From: Flavobacteriales bacterium | GTDB taxonomy: Bacteria > Bacteroidota > Bacteroidia > Flavobacteriales_F > PHOS-HE28 | Reading direction: 5' to 3' | NCBI GenBank assembly: GCA_020635655.1 | Contig: JACJZI010000013.1 | Coordinates: 46,650 to 110,649, forward strand | DNA: 64,000 bases | In this document: positions 1-7,906 of the stretch, one piece after another | How positions within the stretch are numbered: position 1 is the stretch's first letter | Layout of the letters: each line of letters opens with the position of its first letter | Translations under genes and position numbers: made by a program | The notes under the pieces: generated by a model | Told to the model about the DNA's origin: nothing | Database searches by the model: none | The model's input: only the letters and a program-made list of their open reading frames with translations

Positions 1-1934
1 CTGGGATAGGTCACCATCAGGCAGCTCAGTTCCTCCTTGTGTGCCTCGGCCTTCGCCCGAAGGTCCATGATGTCCACCTGTCCGTGCTCGTCGGCCTTCA
101 CCACCACGATCCGCATGCCCGCCATGGCCGCGCTCGCCGGGTTGGTGCCGTGCGCGCTGCTGGGGATCAGGGCCACATTGCGGTGACCTTCCCCGCGCGC
201 CTCGTGATAGGCGCGTATCACCAGCAGGCCGGCATACTCACCTTGTGCACCACTGTTCGGTTGCAAGGAAACACCGCTGAAGCCGGTGCATTTGGCCAGG
301 GCCTCGCTCAGTTCGTTGAACACCTGCTGGTAGCCCTGGACCTGATCGAGGGGTGCGAACGGGTGGATGTACGCCCATTCCGGGCGCGTGATCGGCCACA
401 GCGTGGCCACGGCGTTCAACTTCATCGTGCAGGAACCCAGGGGGATCATGCCATGAACGAGCGAGAAGTCCCGGTTCTCCAACTTCTTCATGTATCGCAT
501 CAGCTCCGTTTCCGTGTGATGGGTATTGAAGACGGGATGGCCAAGGAAGTGGCTCGTGCGTTGCAGCGCAGGGGGGAGCACGGACGCGGTGCCGTTCGTG
601 CCGGTCGGGATCGGTGCTTCTCCGGCGGCTTCCGCCAGCCCGGCAAGCAGGTCGTTCAGGTCCGGCGGGCGTACGGTCTCATCAAGGCTGATCGCGACCG
701 ACCCATTGCCGGGCCGCACATTGATGCCCCGGGCCTCCATCGCGCTCCGCACCATTCCTGGATCGGCACATTCCAGTGTGATGGTGTCGAAGTACGCACC
801 TGTCCGCACCGTGTAACCGAGCGCACGTGCACCCTCGGCCAGTTGCCGGGTGGCGCCATGCACGCGCTCCGCGATGCGCTTCAGACCCCGTGGGCCATGG
901 TACACCGCGAACATGCCGGCCATGGTGGCCAGCAGTGCCTGGGCCGTGCAGATGTTGCTGGTGGCCTTGTCCCGGCGGATATGTTGTTCGCGCGTTTGCA
1001 GGGCCATGCGCAGCGCCCTTTTTCCCCGGCGGTCCTGGCTCACGCCGATGATGCGACCGGGGACCAGTCGTTTCCACTCCTCGGTGCAGGCGAAGAATGC
1101 GGCATGTGGCCCGCCGTATCCCATCGGTACGCCGAAGCGCTGGCTGTTGCCGACGCACACGTCGGCGCCCCATTCACCCGGCGGAGCTATCAGTGTCAAG
1201 GCAAGGAGGTCGCTGCACACCGCCACCTTTACGCCGGCCGCCTTCGCATGGGCCACCCGTTCACGCAGGTCCTTCACGCTCCCGTCCATCGCGGGATATT
1301 GCACGATCATGCCGAAGAACGAGCCATCGGGTTCCCAGGTGTCGAGGTCACCCTCCACCAGCTCGATCCCGACCGGCGTGGCGCGCGTCCGCAGCACATC
1401 GATCGTTTGTGGGAAAAGGCTCCCATCCACGAAGAACCTGTGCCTGCCCTTTTCGCCATGCGGTCGTGCATGGTCGAACATCAGCATCGCCTCCGCCGCC
1501 GCTGTGCCCTCGTCCAGCAAGGATGCATTGGCGATCGGGAGCGCGGTGAGGTCGCTCACCATGGTCTGGAAGTTCAACAACGCCTCGAGCCTGCCCTGCG
1601 AGATCTCCGCCTGGTAGGGGGTATAGGCGGTGTACCATCCGGGGTTCTCCAGGATGTTCCGCAGGATCGGTTGTGGGACGATGGTGCCGTGGTAACCCAG
1701 TCCGATGTAGCTCCGGAATTGCTTGTTGCCCTGTCCCAGTGCCCGCATATGCTCGAGATGTTCGAGCTCGGTCAGCGCTTCACCGACATCCAGTGGTTCC
1801 TTTAGTCGGATGGCCTTTGGGATCGTGCGGTCGATCATCTCTTCGAGCGACCCCACACCGATGGCTTTCAACATTGCCTGGGTCTCGGATGCATCGGGGC
1901 CGATGTGGCGCTCCTGGTATTTCACGAAGTCCAT
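1..1934 (-). CDS. gcvP: Glycine dehydrogenase (decarboxylating), P-protein, partial
   Basis: This is the PLP-dependent P-protein of the glycine cleavage system, which decarboxylates glycine and passes the aminomethyl group to the lipoyl H-protein. The first 644 codons are present; the gene runs off the left edge, and full-length single-chain P-proteins have about 950 residues. Visible family signatures are the N-terminal IGPDASETQAML stretch, the repeated-half motif GSCTMKLN, QPNSGAQGEY and SAHGTNPASA. The PLP lysine of the family lies further downstream, outside the window. The start MDFVKYQERHIGP fits homologues, and a TATATTCG box lies 21 bases upstream. The fused single-chain form (not GcvPA/GcvPB) follows from the uninterrupted frame. 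Confidence 0.97.
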   Translation of the reverse strand, partial: MDFVKYQERHIGPDASETQAMLKAIGVGSLEEMIDRTIPKAIRLKEPLDVGEALTELEHLEHMRALGQGNKQFRSYIGLGYHGTIVPQPILRNILENPGWYTAYTPYQAEISQGRLEALLNFQTMVSDLTALPIANASLLDEGTAAAEAMLMFDHARPHGEKGRHRFFVDGSLFPQTIDVLRTRATPVGIELVEGDLDTWEPDGSFFGMIVQYPAMDGSVKDLRERVAHAKAAGVKVAVCSDLLALTLIAPPGEWGADVCVGNSQRFGVPMGYGGPHAAFFACTEEWKRLVPGRIIGVSQDRRGKRALRMALQTREQHIRRDKATSNICTAQALLATMAGMFAVYHGPRGLKRIAERVHGATRQLAEGARALGYTVRTGAYFDTITLECADPGMVRSAMEARGINVRPGNGSVAISLDETVRPPDLNDLLAGLAEAAGEAPIPTGTNGTASVLPPALQRTSHFLGHPVFNTHHTETELMRYMKKLENRDFSLVHGMIPLGSCTMKLNAVATLWPITRPEWAYIHPFAPLDQVQGYQQVFNELSEALAKCTGFSGVSLQPNSGAQGEYAGLLVIRAYHEARGEGHRNVALIPSSAHGTNPASAAMAGMRIVVVKADEHGQVDIMDLRAKAEAHKEELSCLMVTYP

Positions 1935-1955
1935 GATGGGGCAGGGAAAAGCCTG

Positions 1956-1963
1956 CGAATATA
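1956..1963 (-). promoter_or_regulatory. -7 promoter box for gcvP
   Basis: The minus strand reads TATATTCG, a match to the Bacteroidota -7 element TAnnTTTG with C at position 7. It lies 21 bases before the gcvP ATG. No clear -33 TTTG is visible. Confidence 0.6.
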
Positions 1964-2033
1964 ACGAGCGGGAGGGCGGGGAAACGCCTCGGGGACCGTG
2001 GCTCCATGCCCGCTCCCGCCTGGGGTGGTCGGC

Positions 2034-2041
2034 TATCTTTG
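2034..2041 (+). promoter_or_regulatory. -7 promoter box for the 2052 gene
   Basis: TATCTTTG is a perfect TAnnTTTG box ending 10 bases before the ATG at 2052. The mRNA would have almost no 5' leader. Confidence 0.65.
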
Positions 2042-2051
2042 GCCGCCGATC

Positions 2052-2678
2052 ATGCACCGCGCCCTCCTCCTTCTCATGTTCCTCCTTCCGGGTGCCATGC
2101 TCCTTGGTCAGGACCACATCCTGCTCATGAACGGCCAGACGATCGAGGGCCGGGTGCTTGGCCAGAGCACCCTGGAGGTCCGGTACCAACTGCGCAAGGG
2201 ACAACGCCTGGTCCAACGCGCGGAGCCCACGGAGAGCGTCTTCTCTGTCACGGACAGCCTGGGGCGGGAAAAGGTGTGGTACTTCATGGATACCCTCTTC
2301 GGCAATGACTATTCGATCGACCAGATGCGCTGGTACATCAAGGGTGAACAGGACGCACGCAAGGGATATCGCCCGCTCTGGCCCATGCTCGGTGGCTTCG
2401 CTCTGGGTGCCGGTGCGGTGCTCGCTTTCGATCTGGAGGTCACCTCGCTCTTCATACCACCCGCCTATGCCGGCCTGATGGCGCTGCCGCGCGTTCACGT
2501 CACCAAGGGTTCGATCACGGACCCCTTGATGGAGGGTGATCCCTATTACGCCACGGGCTATGCCCAGGTGGGTCGGACCAAGCGGGTCCTTCATTGCCTG
2601 TATTCCACCCTTGCGGGCGTGGCCGTCGGACTTGCCGTCCGCCAGTTCATCATCGATCCGAACCTGCCGCCACAGTGA
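2052..2678 (+). CDS. Hypothetical secreted/membrane protein
   Basis: The product has 208 residues and I do not recognise its family. It begins with a signal-peptide-like stretch (MHRALLLLMFLLPGAMLLGQ). A short segment DHILLMNGQTIEGRV follows, of the kind seen at the start of many secreted Bacteroidota proteins of unknown function. There is one hydrophobic segment near residues 120-150 and a second near the C-terminus (LAGVAVGLAV). The frame is open further upstream, but the ATG at 2052 gives the signal peptide and lies just after a perfect TATCTTTG box. The stop overlaps the GTG of the next gene (GTGA), so the two are probably cotranscribed. Confidence 0.75.
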   Translation: MHRALLLLMFLLPGAMLLGQDHILLMNGQTIEGRVLGQSTLEVRYQLRKGQRLVQRAEPTESVFSVTDSLGREKVWYFMDTLFGNDYSIDQMRWYIKGEQDARKGYRPLWPMLGGFALGAGAVLAFDLEVTSLFIPPAYAGLMALPRVHVTKGSITDPLMEGDPYYATGYAQVGRTKRVLHCLYSTLAGVAVGLAVRQFIIDPNLPPQ

Positions 2679-3541
2679 CCGGTCCGGGCATCCGCTCCAC
2701 CTGGCTGCGGGCCCTGTTGCATGCACACCTCTGGCTCGGCATCGGGGCCTTTGCCCAGGTCGGCCTGACCTGCTATCTCGTGCCGCTCCAGGCGCATTGG
2801 GTGCAGGTGGCCGCCGCAGCGGGTCTGGCAACGGTCTCGGCCTACGGCTTCATGCGTCTGGCGGGGATCCCGGATGGCATCGCCGCATCGGACCACCTGG
2901 CCTGGGTGCATCGCCATCGCCAGGCGATGCGCACCTTGGTCCTGGTCAGCGGTGCGGGATCCGCTGCGCTGCTGGTGCCGTTGGCCCGGGAGGCCTGGTG
3001 GGTGGCCCTGTTCCTGGGGCCGGCCATCGCGCTGTACGTCATGCCCATCCGCATCGGGGCATTACGTGGCCTGCGCTATGTGCCGTTCCTCAAGGTGTTC
3101 CTCATCGCCTTGGTGTGGAGCGGTGTCGTCGTGGTCTTCCCCTTTGCCGCCCACCGTGCCGAGGGTTCGCCGCTCCTGTGGTTCCTCGTTGTCGAGCGCG
3201 CGTGTTTCGTATTGGCCATCACCCTGCCCTTCGATGTGCGCGACATGCACGCGGACGATCCGGCCCAGCGCACGATACCCCAGGTGTTCGGCCCGAAGGC
3301 GACCAAATTGCTCGCCCTGGTGTTCCTGCTGGTGTCGCTTGTCATCATCACGCTCGTGTCGATCACACAGGGCTACCATGGCGCGTTGCTCGGTGCCGGC
3401 ATCGGGTATCTGCTCACGGCGGTCCTCATCCTGCGCAGCACGTCGGGTCGCGATGCCGTTCATTACAACCTGCTCCTGGACGGCACCCTGATCTTCGTGC
3501 CGGTCCTTGCGCTCCTTGGTGCCTACCTTCCGGTTCCCTGA
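2675..3541 (+). CDS. UbiA-like integral membrane protein
   Basis: This is a polytopic membrane protein of 288 residues with about eight hydrophobic segments. The stretch LPFDVRDMHADDP...TIPQVFG (about residues 185-208) resembles the second Asp-rich motif of UbiA-family prenyltransferases as seen in Bacteroidota proteins annotated UbiA-like. The first Asp-rich motif (NDxxDxxxD) is not evident, so transferase activity is doubtful. The start is the GTG at 2675, which overlaps the upstream stop (GTGA); the longer open frame has no membrane-like sequence there. It could share a transcript with the 2052 gene. Its substrate is unknown. Confidence 0.6.
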   Translation: MTGPGIRSTWLRALLHAHLWLGIGAFAQVGLTCYLVPLQAHWVQVAAAAGLATVSAYGFMRLAGIPDGIAASDHLAWVHRHRQAMRTLVLVSGAGSAALLVPLAREAWWVALFLGPAIALYVMPIRIGALRGLRYVPFLKVFLIALVWSGVVVVFPFAAHRAEGSPLLWFLVVERACFVLAITLPFDVRDMHADDPAQRTIPQVFGPKATKLLALVFLLVSLVIITLVSITQGYHGALLGAGIGYLLTAVLILRSTSGRDAVHYNLLLDGTLIFVPVLALLGAYLPVP

Positions 3542-3572
3542 CGTTCGGCAGGACCGCCCGGGCGACAGCCGC

Positions 3573-3580
3573 TACTTTTG
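3573..3580 (+). promoter_or_regulatory. -7 promoter box for kynU
   Basis: TACTTTTG matches TAnnTTTG and ends 18 bases before the kynU ATG. It would start the kynU-kmo transcript. Confidence 0.6.
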
Positions 3581-3598
3581 GCCTCCGCCGATCCCCGG

Positions 3599-4873
3599 AT
3601 GACCACCAACGGAACGCTCGAGAACGCCCGGCAACGCGATGCGGCCGATCCCCTGCGGACCTTCCGCGACCGGTTCCATTTCCCGCAGCACGACGGTAGG
3701 CAGGCGATCTACTTCACGGGGAACTCCCTCGGCCTGCAGCCCAAGGGGGTCGAAGCGGCGCTGAAGCAGGAGTTGGACGATTGGGCCCGGTTCGGCGTGG
3801 AAGGTCATTTTCAGGCGAAGCATCCCTGGTTCAGCTACCACGAGCGTTTCAACGACAGCCTTGCCCGCATCGTCGGCGCCAAGCCGGCGGAAGTGGTCGC
3901 GATGAACGGCCTCACGACGAACCTGCACCTGCTCATGGTGTCGTTCTACCGGCCGAAGGGCAGGCGCGTGAAGATCCTGTGCGAGGAACGGCCCTTTCCG
4001 AGCGACACTTACGCGATGGCCTCGCAGATCGCCTTCCACGGGTTCGACCCCGACGAACACCTGGTGGAGATGCGGCCGCGGACCGGTGAGGCGTTGTTGC
4101 GCGCGGAGGACATCGTTGCGCGCATCAGCGAGCTCGGGGATGAACTGGCGCTGGTGCTTTTCGGCGGCGTGAACTTCTACACCGGCCAGGCCTTCGACCT
4201 GGAGGCGATCACGGCGGCAGGCCACGGTGCTGGTGCGGTGGTGGGCTTCGACCTGGCCCATGCCGCGGGCAACATCCGCCTGTCCCTGCACGAGCACAAC
4301 GTGGATTTCGCCTGCTGGTGCAGCTACAAATACCTCAACTCCGGACCGGGTGGCGTGGCCGGGGCCTTCGTCCATGAGCGGCATTTCCAGGAGGACCTGC
4401 CGCGCTTCGCCGGCTGGTGGGGGCACGACAAGGCCGAGCGTTTCAAGATGGAGCGGGGTTTCAAGCCGATCGCGAGCGCCGAGGCCTGGCAATTGAGCAA
4501 TGCACCCGTCTTCGCCATGGCACCCCATCGCGCCGCGTTGGACCTGTTCGACGAGGCCGGCATGGACCGGCTGATCGCCAAGAGCCGCGACCTGACACGC
4601 TATCTGGAGACCACCATCGATCGTGTGGCGGAAGCGACCGGCTCGGACCTGGAGATCATCACCCCGCGCGACCCCGACCAGCGTGGTTGCCAGCTCAGCG
4701 TGGTATTGCACGGCCACGGTCGCAAGCTCTTCGATGCGCTCACCGGTCGCGGCGTGATCGCCGACTGGCGCGAACCGAACGTGATCCGCATGGCCCCTGT
4801 GCCGATGTACAACAGCTTCGAGGACGTGTGGCGGTTCGGGGAGGTGCTGCAACAATGTCTGTCCAAGCCATGA
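3599..4873 (+). CDS. kynU: Kynureninase
   Basis: This PLP enzyme (aminotransferase fold type I) cleaves kynurenine or 3-hydroxykynurenine to anthranilate or 3-hydroxyanthranilate plus alanine. The protein has 424 residues, the usual length. Visible signatures are YFTGNSLGLQP near residue 38, NGLTTNLHLL and CEERPFPSD in the PLP phosphate and substrate region, GFDLAHAAGN, and the PLP lysine in SYKYLNSGPGG (Lys244). The ATG at 3599 was chosen because it follows the TACTTTTG promoter; seven upstream in-frame codons are non-conserved. The stop overlaps kmo by ATGA, so the two form a translationally coupled pair. Together they give the kynurenine to 3-hydroxyanthranilate steps that feed de novo NAD synthesis or tryptophan breakdown. 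Confidence 0.97.
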   Translation: MTTNGTLENARQRDAADPLRTFRDRFHFPQHDGRQAIYFTGNSLGLQPKGVEAALKQELDDWARFGVEGHFQAKHPWFSYHERFNDSLARIVGAKPAEVVAMNGLTTNLHLLMVSFYRPKGRRVKILCEERPFPSDTYAMASQIAFHGFDPDEHLVEMRPRTGEALLRAEDIVARISELGDELALVLFGGVNFYTGQAFDLEAITAAGHGAGAVVGFDLAHAAGNIRLSLHEHNVDFACWCSYKYLNSGPGGVAGAFVHERHFQEDLPRFAGWWGHDKAERFKMERGFKPIASAEAWQLSNAPVFAMAPHRAALDLFDEAGMDRLIAKSRDLTRYLETTIDRVAEATGSDLEIITPRDPDQRGCQLSVVLHGHGRKLFDALTGRGVIADWREPNVIRMAPVPMYNSFEDVWRFGEVLQQCLSKP

Positions 4874-6210
4874 AGAACATCACCATCGTCGGCGGTGGGC
4901 TCGTCGGATCCCTGCTCGCCGTGTTCCTGGCCAAGCGTGGCCACAAGGTGAACGTCTACGAACGCCGCCCCGATCCCCGGAAGACCGACGTATATGCCGG
5001 CCGGAGCATCAACCTGGTGGTGAGCCACAGGGGTTGGACGGCCCTGCGCGCGGCAGGCGTCGACAAGGAGGTGGAGCGGATCGTCGTGCCCGTGTATGCG
5101 CGCATGACGCACGACCGCGACGGCAAGCTGACGCGGCTGCCGTACAGCATCGATGAGCGCGCCATCCACAGCGTGAGCCGCGGTGAATTGAACAAACTGC
5201 TGCTCTCCGAAGCGGAGAAGATGCCCAACGTCGCGCTGCACTTCGGCCACCGCTGCACCGGCGTGCATCTCGACACCGCCACCTGTAGTTTCCACGATGA
5301 ACTGGAGGGCGATGACGTGGCCGTGCCCGCCGATCTCGTGTTCGGGGCGGACGGTGCGCCCAGTGCCGTGCGGGCCGAGATGGCCAGGGGCCGGTTCAAC
5401 TTCAGCCAGGAGTTCATCGAGCACGATTACAAGGAGATCGCCTTCCCGCCGAACCCGGACGGCACGCCACGGATGGACCCCAACTGTCTGCACATCTGGC
5501 CGCGCCGCTACTTCATGCTTATGGGCCTGGCCAATATCGACGGCGGCTTCACCGGTACCTTGTTCATGCCGCATGCGGGCGAATATTCCTTCGATCGGAT
5601 CGCGGATGAGAAGGACCTGATGCGCTTCTTCCAGGAGCATTTCAAGGACGCCATCCCCATGCTGCCCGACCTCGCCGAGCAGTATTTCCGCAACCCGCAG
5701 AGCAACCTGGCCATCATCCGGTGTTCCCCCTGGACCCACAAGGACAAGGTGGCCTTGGTGGGGGATGCCGCCCACGCCATCGTCCCTTTCTATGGCGAAG
5801 GCATGAACGCCGGCTACGAGGATTGCAAAGTGCTGAACGACCTGCTGAACGCATATGGCGATGACGATTGGGGAACGGTGCTCGATGCGTACGGCAAGGC
5901 GCGCAAACCCAACGGTGATGCGATCGCCGACCTGTCGCTCCGGAACTTCGTCGAGATGCGCGATCTGGTGGCCGACCCGCGCTTCATCCTGCGCAAGAAG
6001 ATCGAGGGCCGCCTGCAGCACTTGCACCCGGACAAATGGCTGCCGTTGTACAGCCAGGTCAAGTTCACCGACATTCCCTACGTGGAGGCCCTGCGTGAGG
6101 GCCAGCGCCACGACCGCATCATGGAACAGGTGCTGGCGATGCCGGGGATCGCGGAGAAGTGGGAGAGCGAGGAGGTGGAAAAGAAGGCCATGGAGCTGAT
6201 GGAGGGTTGA
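4870..6210 (+). CDS. kmo: Kynurenine 3-monooxygenase
   Basis: This FAD-dependent aromatic hydroxylase converts L-kynurenine to 3-hydroxykynurenine with NADPH and O2. It has 446 residues. The N-terminal dinucleotide motif is GGGLVGSLLAVFLAKRG, followed by YERRPDPR, the KMO-type GRSINLVVSHRG and the second FAD motif GDAAHAIVPFYGEGMNAG. The C-terminal region holds the helices that anchor the family to membranes. An in-frame ATG at 4855 is possible, but the ATG at 4870 sits in a four-base overlap with kynU and directly precedes the FAD strand. Pairing with kynU explains its role: KMO supplies the 3-hydroxykynurenine that KynU cleaves. Confidence 0.96.
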   Translation: MKNITIVGGGLVGSLLAVFLAKRGHKVNVYERRPDPRKTDVYAGRSINLVVSHRGWTALRAAGVDKEVERIVVPVYARMTHDRDGKLTRLPYSIDERAIHSVSRGELNKLLLSEAEKMPNVALHFGHRCTGVHLDTATCSFHDELEGDDVAVPADLVFGADGAPSAVRAEMARGRFNFSQEFIEHDYKEIAFPPNPDGTPRMDPNCLHIWPRRYFMLMGLANIDGGFTGTLFMPHAGEYSFDRIADEKDLMRFFQEHFKDAIPMLPDLAEQYFRNPQSNLAIIRCSPWTHKDKVALVGDAAHAIVPFYGEGMNAGYEDCKVLNDLLNAYGDDDWGTVLDAYGKARKPNGDAIADLSLRNFVEMRDLVADPRFILRKKIEGRLQHLHPDKWLPLYSQVKFTDIPYVEALREGQRHDRIMEQVLAMPGIAEKWESEEVEKKAMELMEG

Positions 6211-6275
6211 GGCTGGGCCATGCGCACATGGCCCGGTTGACACTTTCCCCGATCCTGCCGCGTTCTATCGGGGCC

Positions 6276-6283
6276 TACCTTCC
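6276..6283 (+). promoter_or_regulatory. Possible -7 box for the 6296 gene
   Basis: TACCTTCC lies 12 bases before the ATG. It lacks the final G, and an overlapping CACTTTCG (6284-6291) is an equally good candidate, so the exact box is uncertain. Confidence 0.35.
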
Positions 6284-6295
6284 CACTTTCGTGAT

Positions 6296-7165
6296 ATGCT
6301 CCTCCGACGGTCCTCCGTGCTGTTGCTGATCGTGGCGCTATCCGTTCCCGCGGTGCACGCCCAGAAGATCTTCGAGCGCAAACGGCCGGAGATCATCCCC
6401 ACCGATGGCAAGATGCGCCGCGGCGGGCTCTATTTCGGGCTGGGCGCCACCTATACCCTCACGCGGTTCAAGAACACCGAGGAAGAACTGTTCCGGGTGG
6501 CGGACACCGTCTACAATGTGACCTTCGATCCCAACGGCCGCTTCGGGTTCTATGCCGAGGCCGGTTGGTTCCACGCCACGCGCGATCCGGTGATCCTGGA
6601 CTATTGGGACTTCGGTCTGGCCTACAAACAACTGAACGGAGCGCAAGCCCACGATGGCCTGCTCCATCTCGATCTGAACGAGAACGACACCGTCGTGCCC
6701 ACCACCGGTAGCGGACGTTTCGCCGAGCAATACCTCACCCTGCACGTCAACGCCAACAAGTTCTTCCAGCTGGGGGACTACAGCTTCATCCAGCTCACGC
6801 TCGGGGCCAACGCCGACTGGGACTTCAGCAGCAGCCGGAACTATGACGGCGATGTGTTCGTGGTGGCCGACCAGGAGTTCCCGCCGGACCTCATCGCACA
6901 GGTGCACGCCAAGGTGGGCTACGGCTTCAAGGTGTCGAAGCGCCTGCTGATCATCCCCGCGTTGGAAACGCCCTTCTTCAACGCCGTGCCGATCGAGAAG
7001 GAATGGGGGAGCCTCTACTGGTTCAACAGCCGCTACCACCCGTTCATCCTCAGTGTGCGGTTCCTCTTCCTGCGCTATCCCAAGGGGTTCGCCTGTCCTC
7101 CGGCGATCAAGCACAATGCCTTTGAGAAGAGCAAGGAGTACAAGCCGGACAGCTATCACCCCTGA
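6296..7165 (+). CDS. Outer-membrane beta-barrel-like hypothetical protein
   Basis: The product has 289 residues. A clean signal peptide (MLLRRSSVLLLIVALSVPAVHA) is followed by alternating aromatic and polar strands such as GLYFGLGATYTLTRF, GRFGFYAEAGWFH and QAHDGLLHLDLNEND. This pattern fits a small outer-membrane beta-barrel. The strand-like FILSVRFLFLRYP lies about 30 residues from the end and is followed by a short polar tail. No enzymatic motif is visible. The gene stands alone between kmo and a convergent MBL hydrolase 21 bases away. No specific family is recognised. Confidence 0.7.
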   Translation: MLLRRSSVLLLIVALSVPAVHAQKIFERKRPEIIPTDGKMRRGGLYFGLGATYTLTRFKNTEEELFRVADTVYNVTFDPNGRFGFYAEAGWFHATRDPVILDYWDFGLAYKQLNGAQAHDGLLHLDLNENDTVVPTTGSGRFAEQYLTLHVNANKFFQLGDYSFIQLTLGANADWDFSSSRNYDGDVFVVADQEFPPDLIAQVHAKVGYGFKVSKRLLIIPALETPFFNAVPIEKEWGSLYWFNSRYHPFILSVRFLFLRYPKGFACPPAIKHNAFEKSKEYKPDSYHP

Positions 7166-7186
7166 TCACGGGTCCGTCCGGCGCTC

Positions 7187-7837
7187 CTAGTACATGGAAG
7201 CTCCCCTCAGGAACGGGTTCAGGCGGCGCTCGGCCCCGATCGTGGTATCGGGTCCATGCCCGCTATGCACCACCAGCTCGTCCGGCAAGGCCATGAGCAC
7301 GTCGCGAATGCTCTCCATGAGTTGCCCAAAGTCCCCGCCCGGCAGATCGGTGCGCCCAATACTGCGTTGGAACAGGATGTCACCGGATAGGATGAACCCC
7401 TGCGCCCGGTCCAGAAAGGCGACATGGCCCGGCGAATGGCCCGGGACATGGAGCACCTCCAACAGGTCCTCGCCGATCCGAACGGTCATGCCAGGTCCGA
7501 GGTACTGTTCCGGCACGGGTGAAGGGTCGCAATGCAATTCGTAAACATGGGCTTGCTGGGGCACGGCCAGGAGAAGGTCCAGGTCGTCGGGGTGCAATTC
7601 CGGCAATAGCCCATACCGCCTGTGCACCCACGCATTGCCGAACACATGATCGATGTGGGCGTGCGTATTCAGACAATGTACCAAGGTCAGCCCATGCTCC
7701 GTTAGGTAGTGTTCCAGTTCATGTTCCTCCGCCGCGTTCCAACAGCCCGGATCCACCACCGCCGCCTCGCGGCCATCATGGACCACGTAGGTATTCTCCT
7801 GGAAAGGGTTGAAGGTGAAGCGGGCGACGCGGAGCAT
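7187..7837 (-). CDS. MBL-fold metallo-hydrolase (glyoxalase II-like)
   Basis: This is a metallo-beta-lactamase-fold hydrolase of 216 residues. The zinc-binding motif THAHIDHVFG (HxHxDH) is near residue 61, HVPGHSPGH supplies the next ligand, LSGDILF the bridging Asp, and VVHSGHGPDTTIG the last His. The size and motif spacing match the YcbL-like group of hydroxyacylglutathione hydrolase relatives common in Bacteroidota. The substrate is not known. The start MLRVARFTFNPFQENTYVV is typical of the family; the open frame upstream is out of family. It is transcribed divergently from the TolB-like gene at 7907, with the two candidate -7 boxes almost touching. Confidence 0.92.
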   Translation of the reverse strand: MLRVARFTFNPFQENTYVVHDGREAAVVDPGCWNAAEEHELEHYLTEHGLTLVHCLNTHAHIDHVFGNAWVHRRYGLLPELHPDDLDLLLAVPQQAHVYELHCDPSPVPEQYLGPGMTVRIGEDLLEVLHVPGHSPGHVAFLDRAQGFILSGDILFQRSIGRTDLPGGDFGQLMESIRDVLMALPDELVVHSGHGPDTTIGAERRLNPFLRGASMY

Positions 7838-7884
7838 GCGCGGAAAAGCAAGAAATTCGCAGGGTCCGATCCCGGAAGGGCGGA

Positions 7885-7892
7885 CGAATGTA
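7885..7892 (-). promoter_or_regulatory. -7 promoter box for the MBL hydrolase
   Basis: The minus strand reads TACATTCG, 47 bases before the ATG at 7837. It is separated by two bases from the opposite-facing box for the 7907 gene. Confidence 0.45.
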
Positions 7893-7894
7893 GC

Positions 7895-7902
7895 TATCTT
7901 CA
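7895..7902 (+). promoter_or_regulatory. -7 promoter box for the TolB-like gene
   Basis: TATCTTCA (TAnnTT plus CA) ends four bases before the GTG at 7907, which would make the transcript leaderless. Confidence 0.45.
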
Positions 7903-7906
7903 ACCA

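Noticed and set aside
39..1805. Plus-strand open frame of 588 codons at the left edge
   Set aside because: The minus strand encodes gcvP across the whole stretch. The plus frame is a shadow.
4600..6243. Minus-strand open frame of 547 codons opposite kmo
   Set aside because: It is a shadow of kmo and the end of kynU, with biased antisense composition.
7145..7180. Inverted repeat CCGGAC...GTCCGG between the 6296 gene and the MBL hydrolase
   Set aside because: The arms are six bases with a 24-base gap and no T-tract, so it is too weak to call a terminator.
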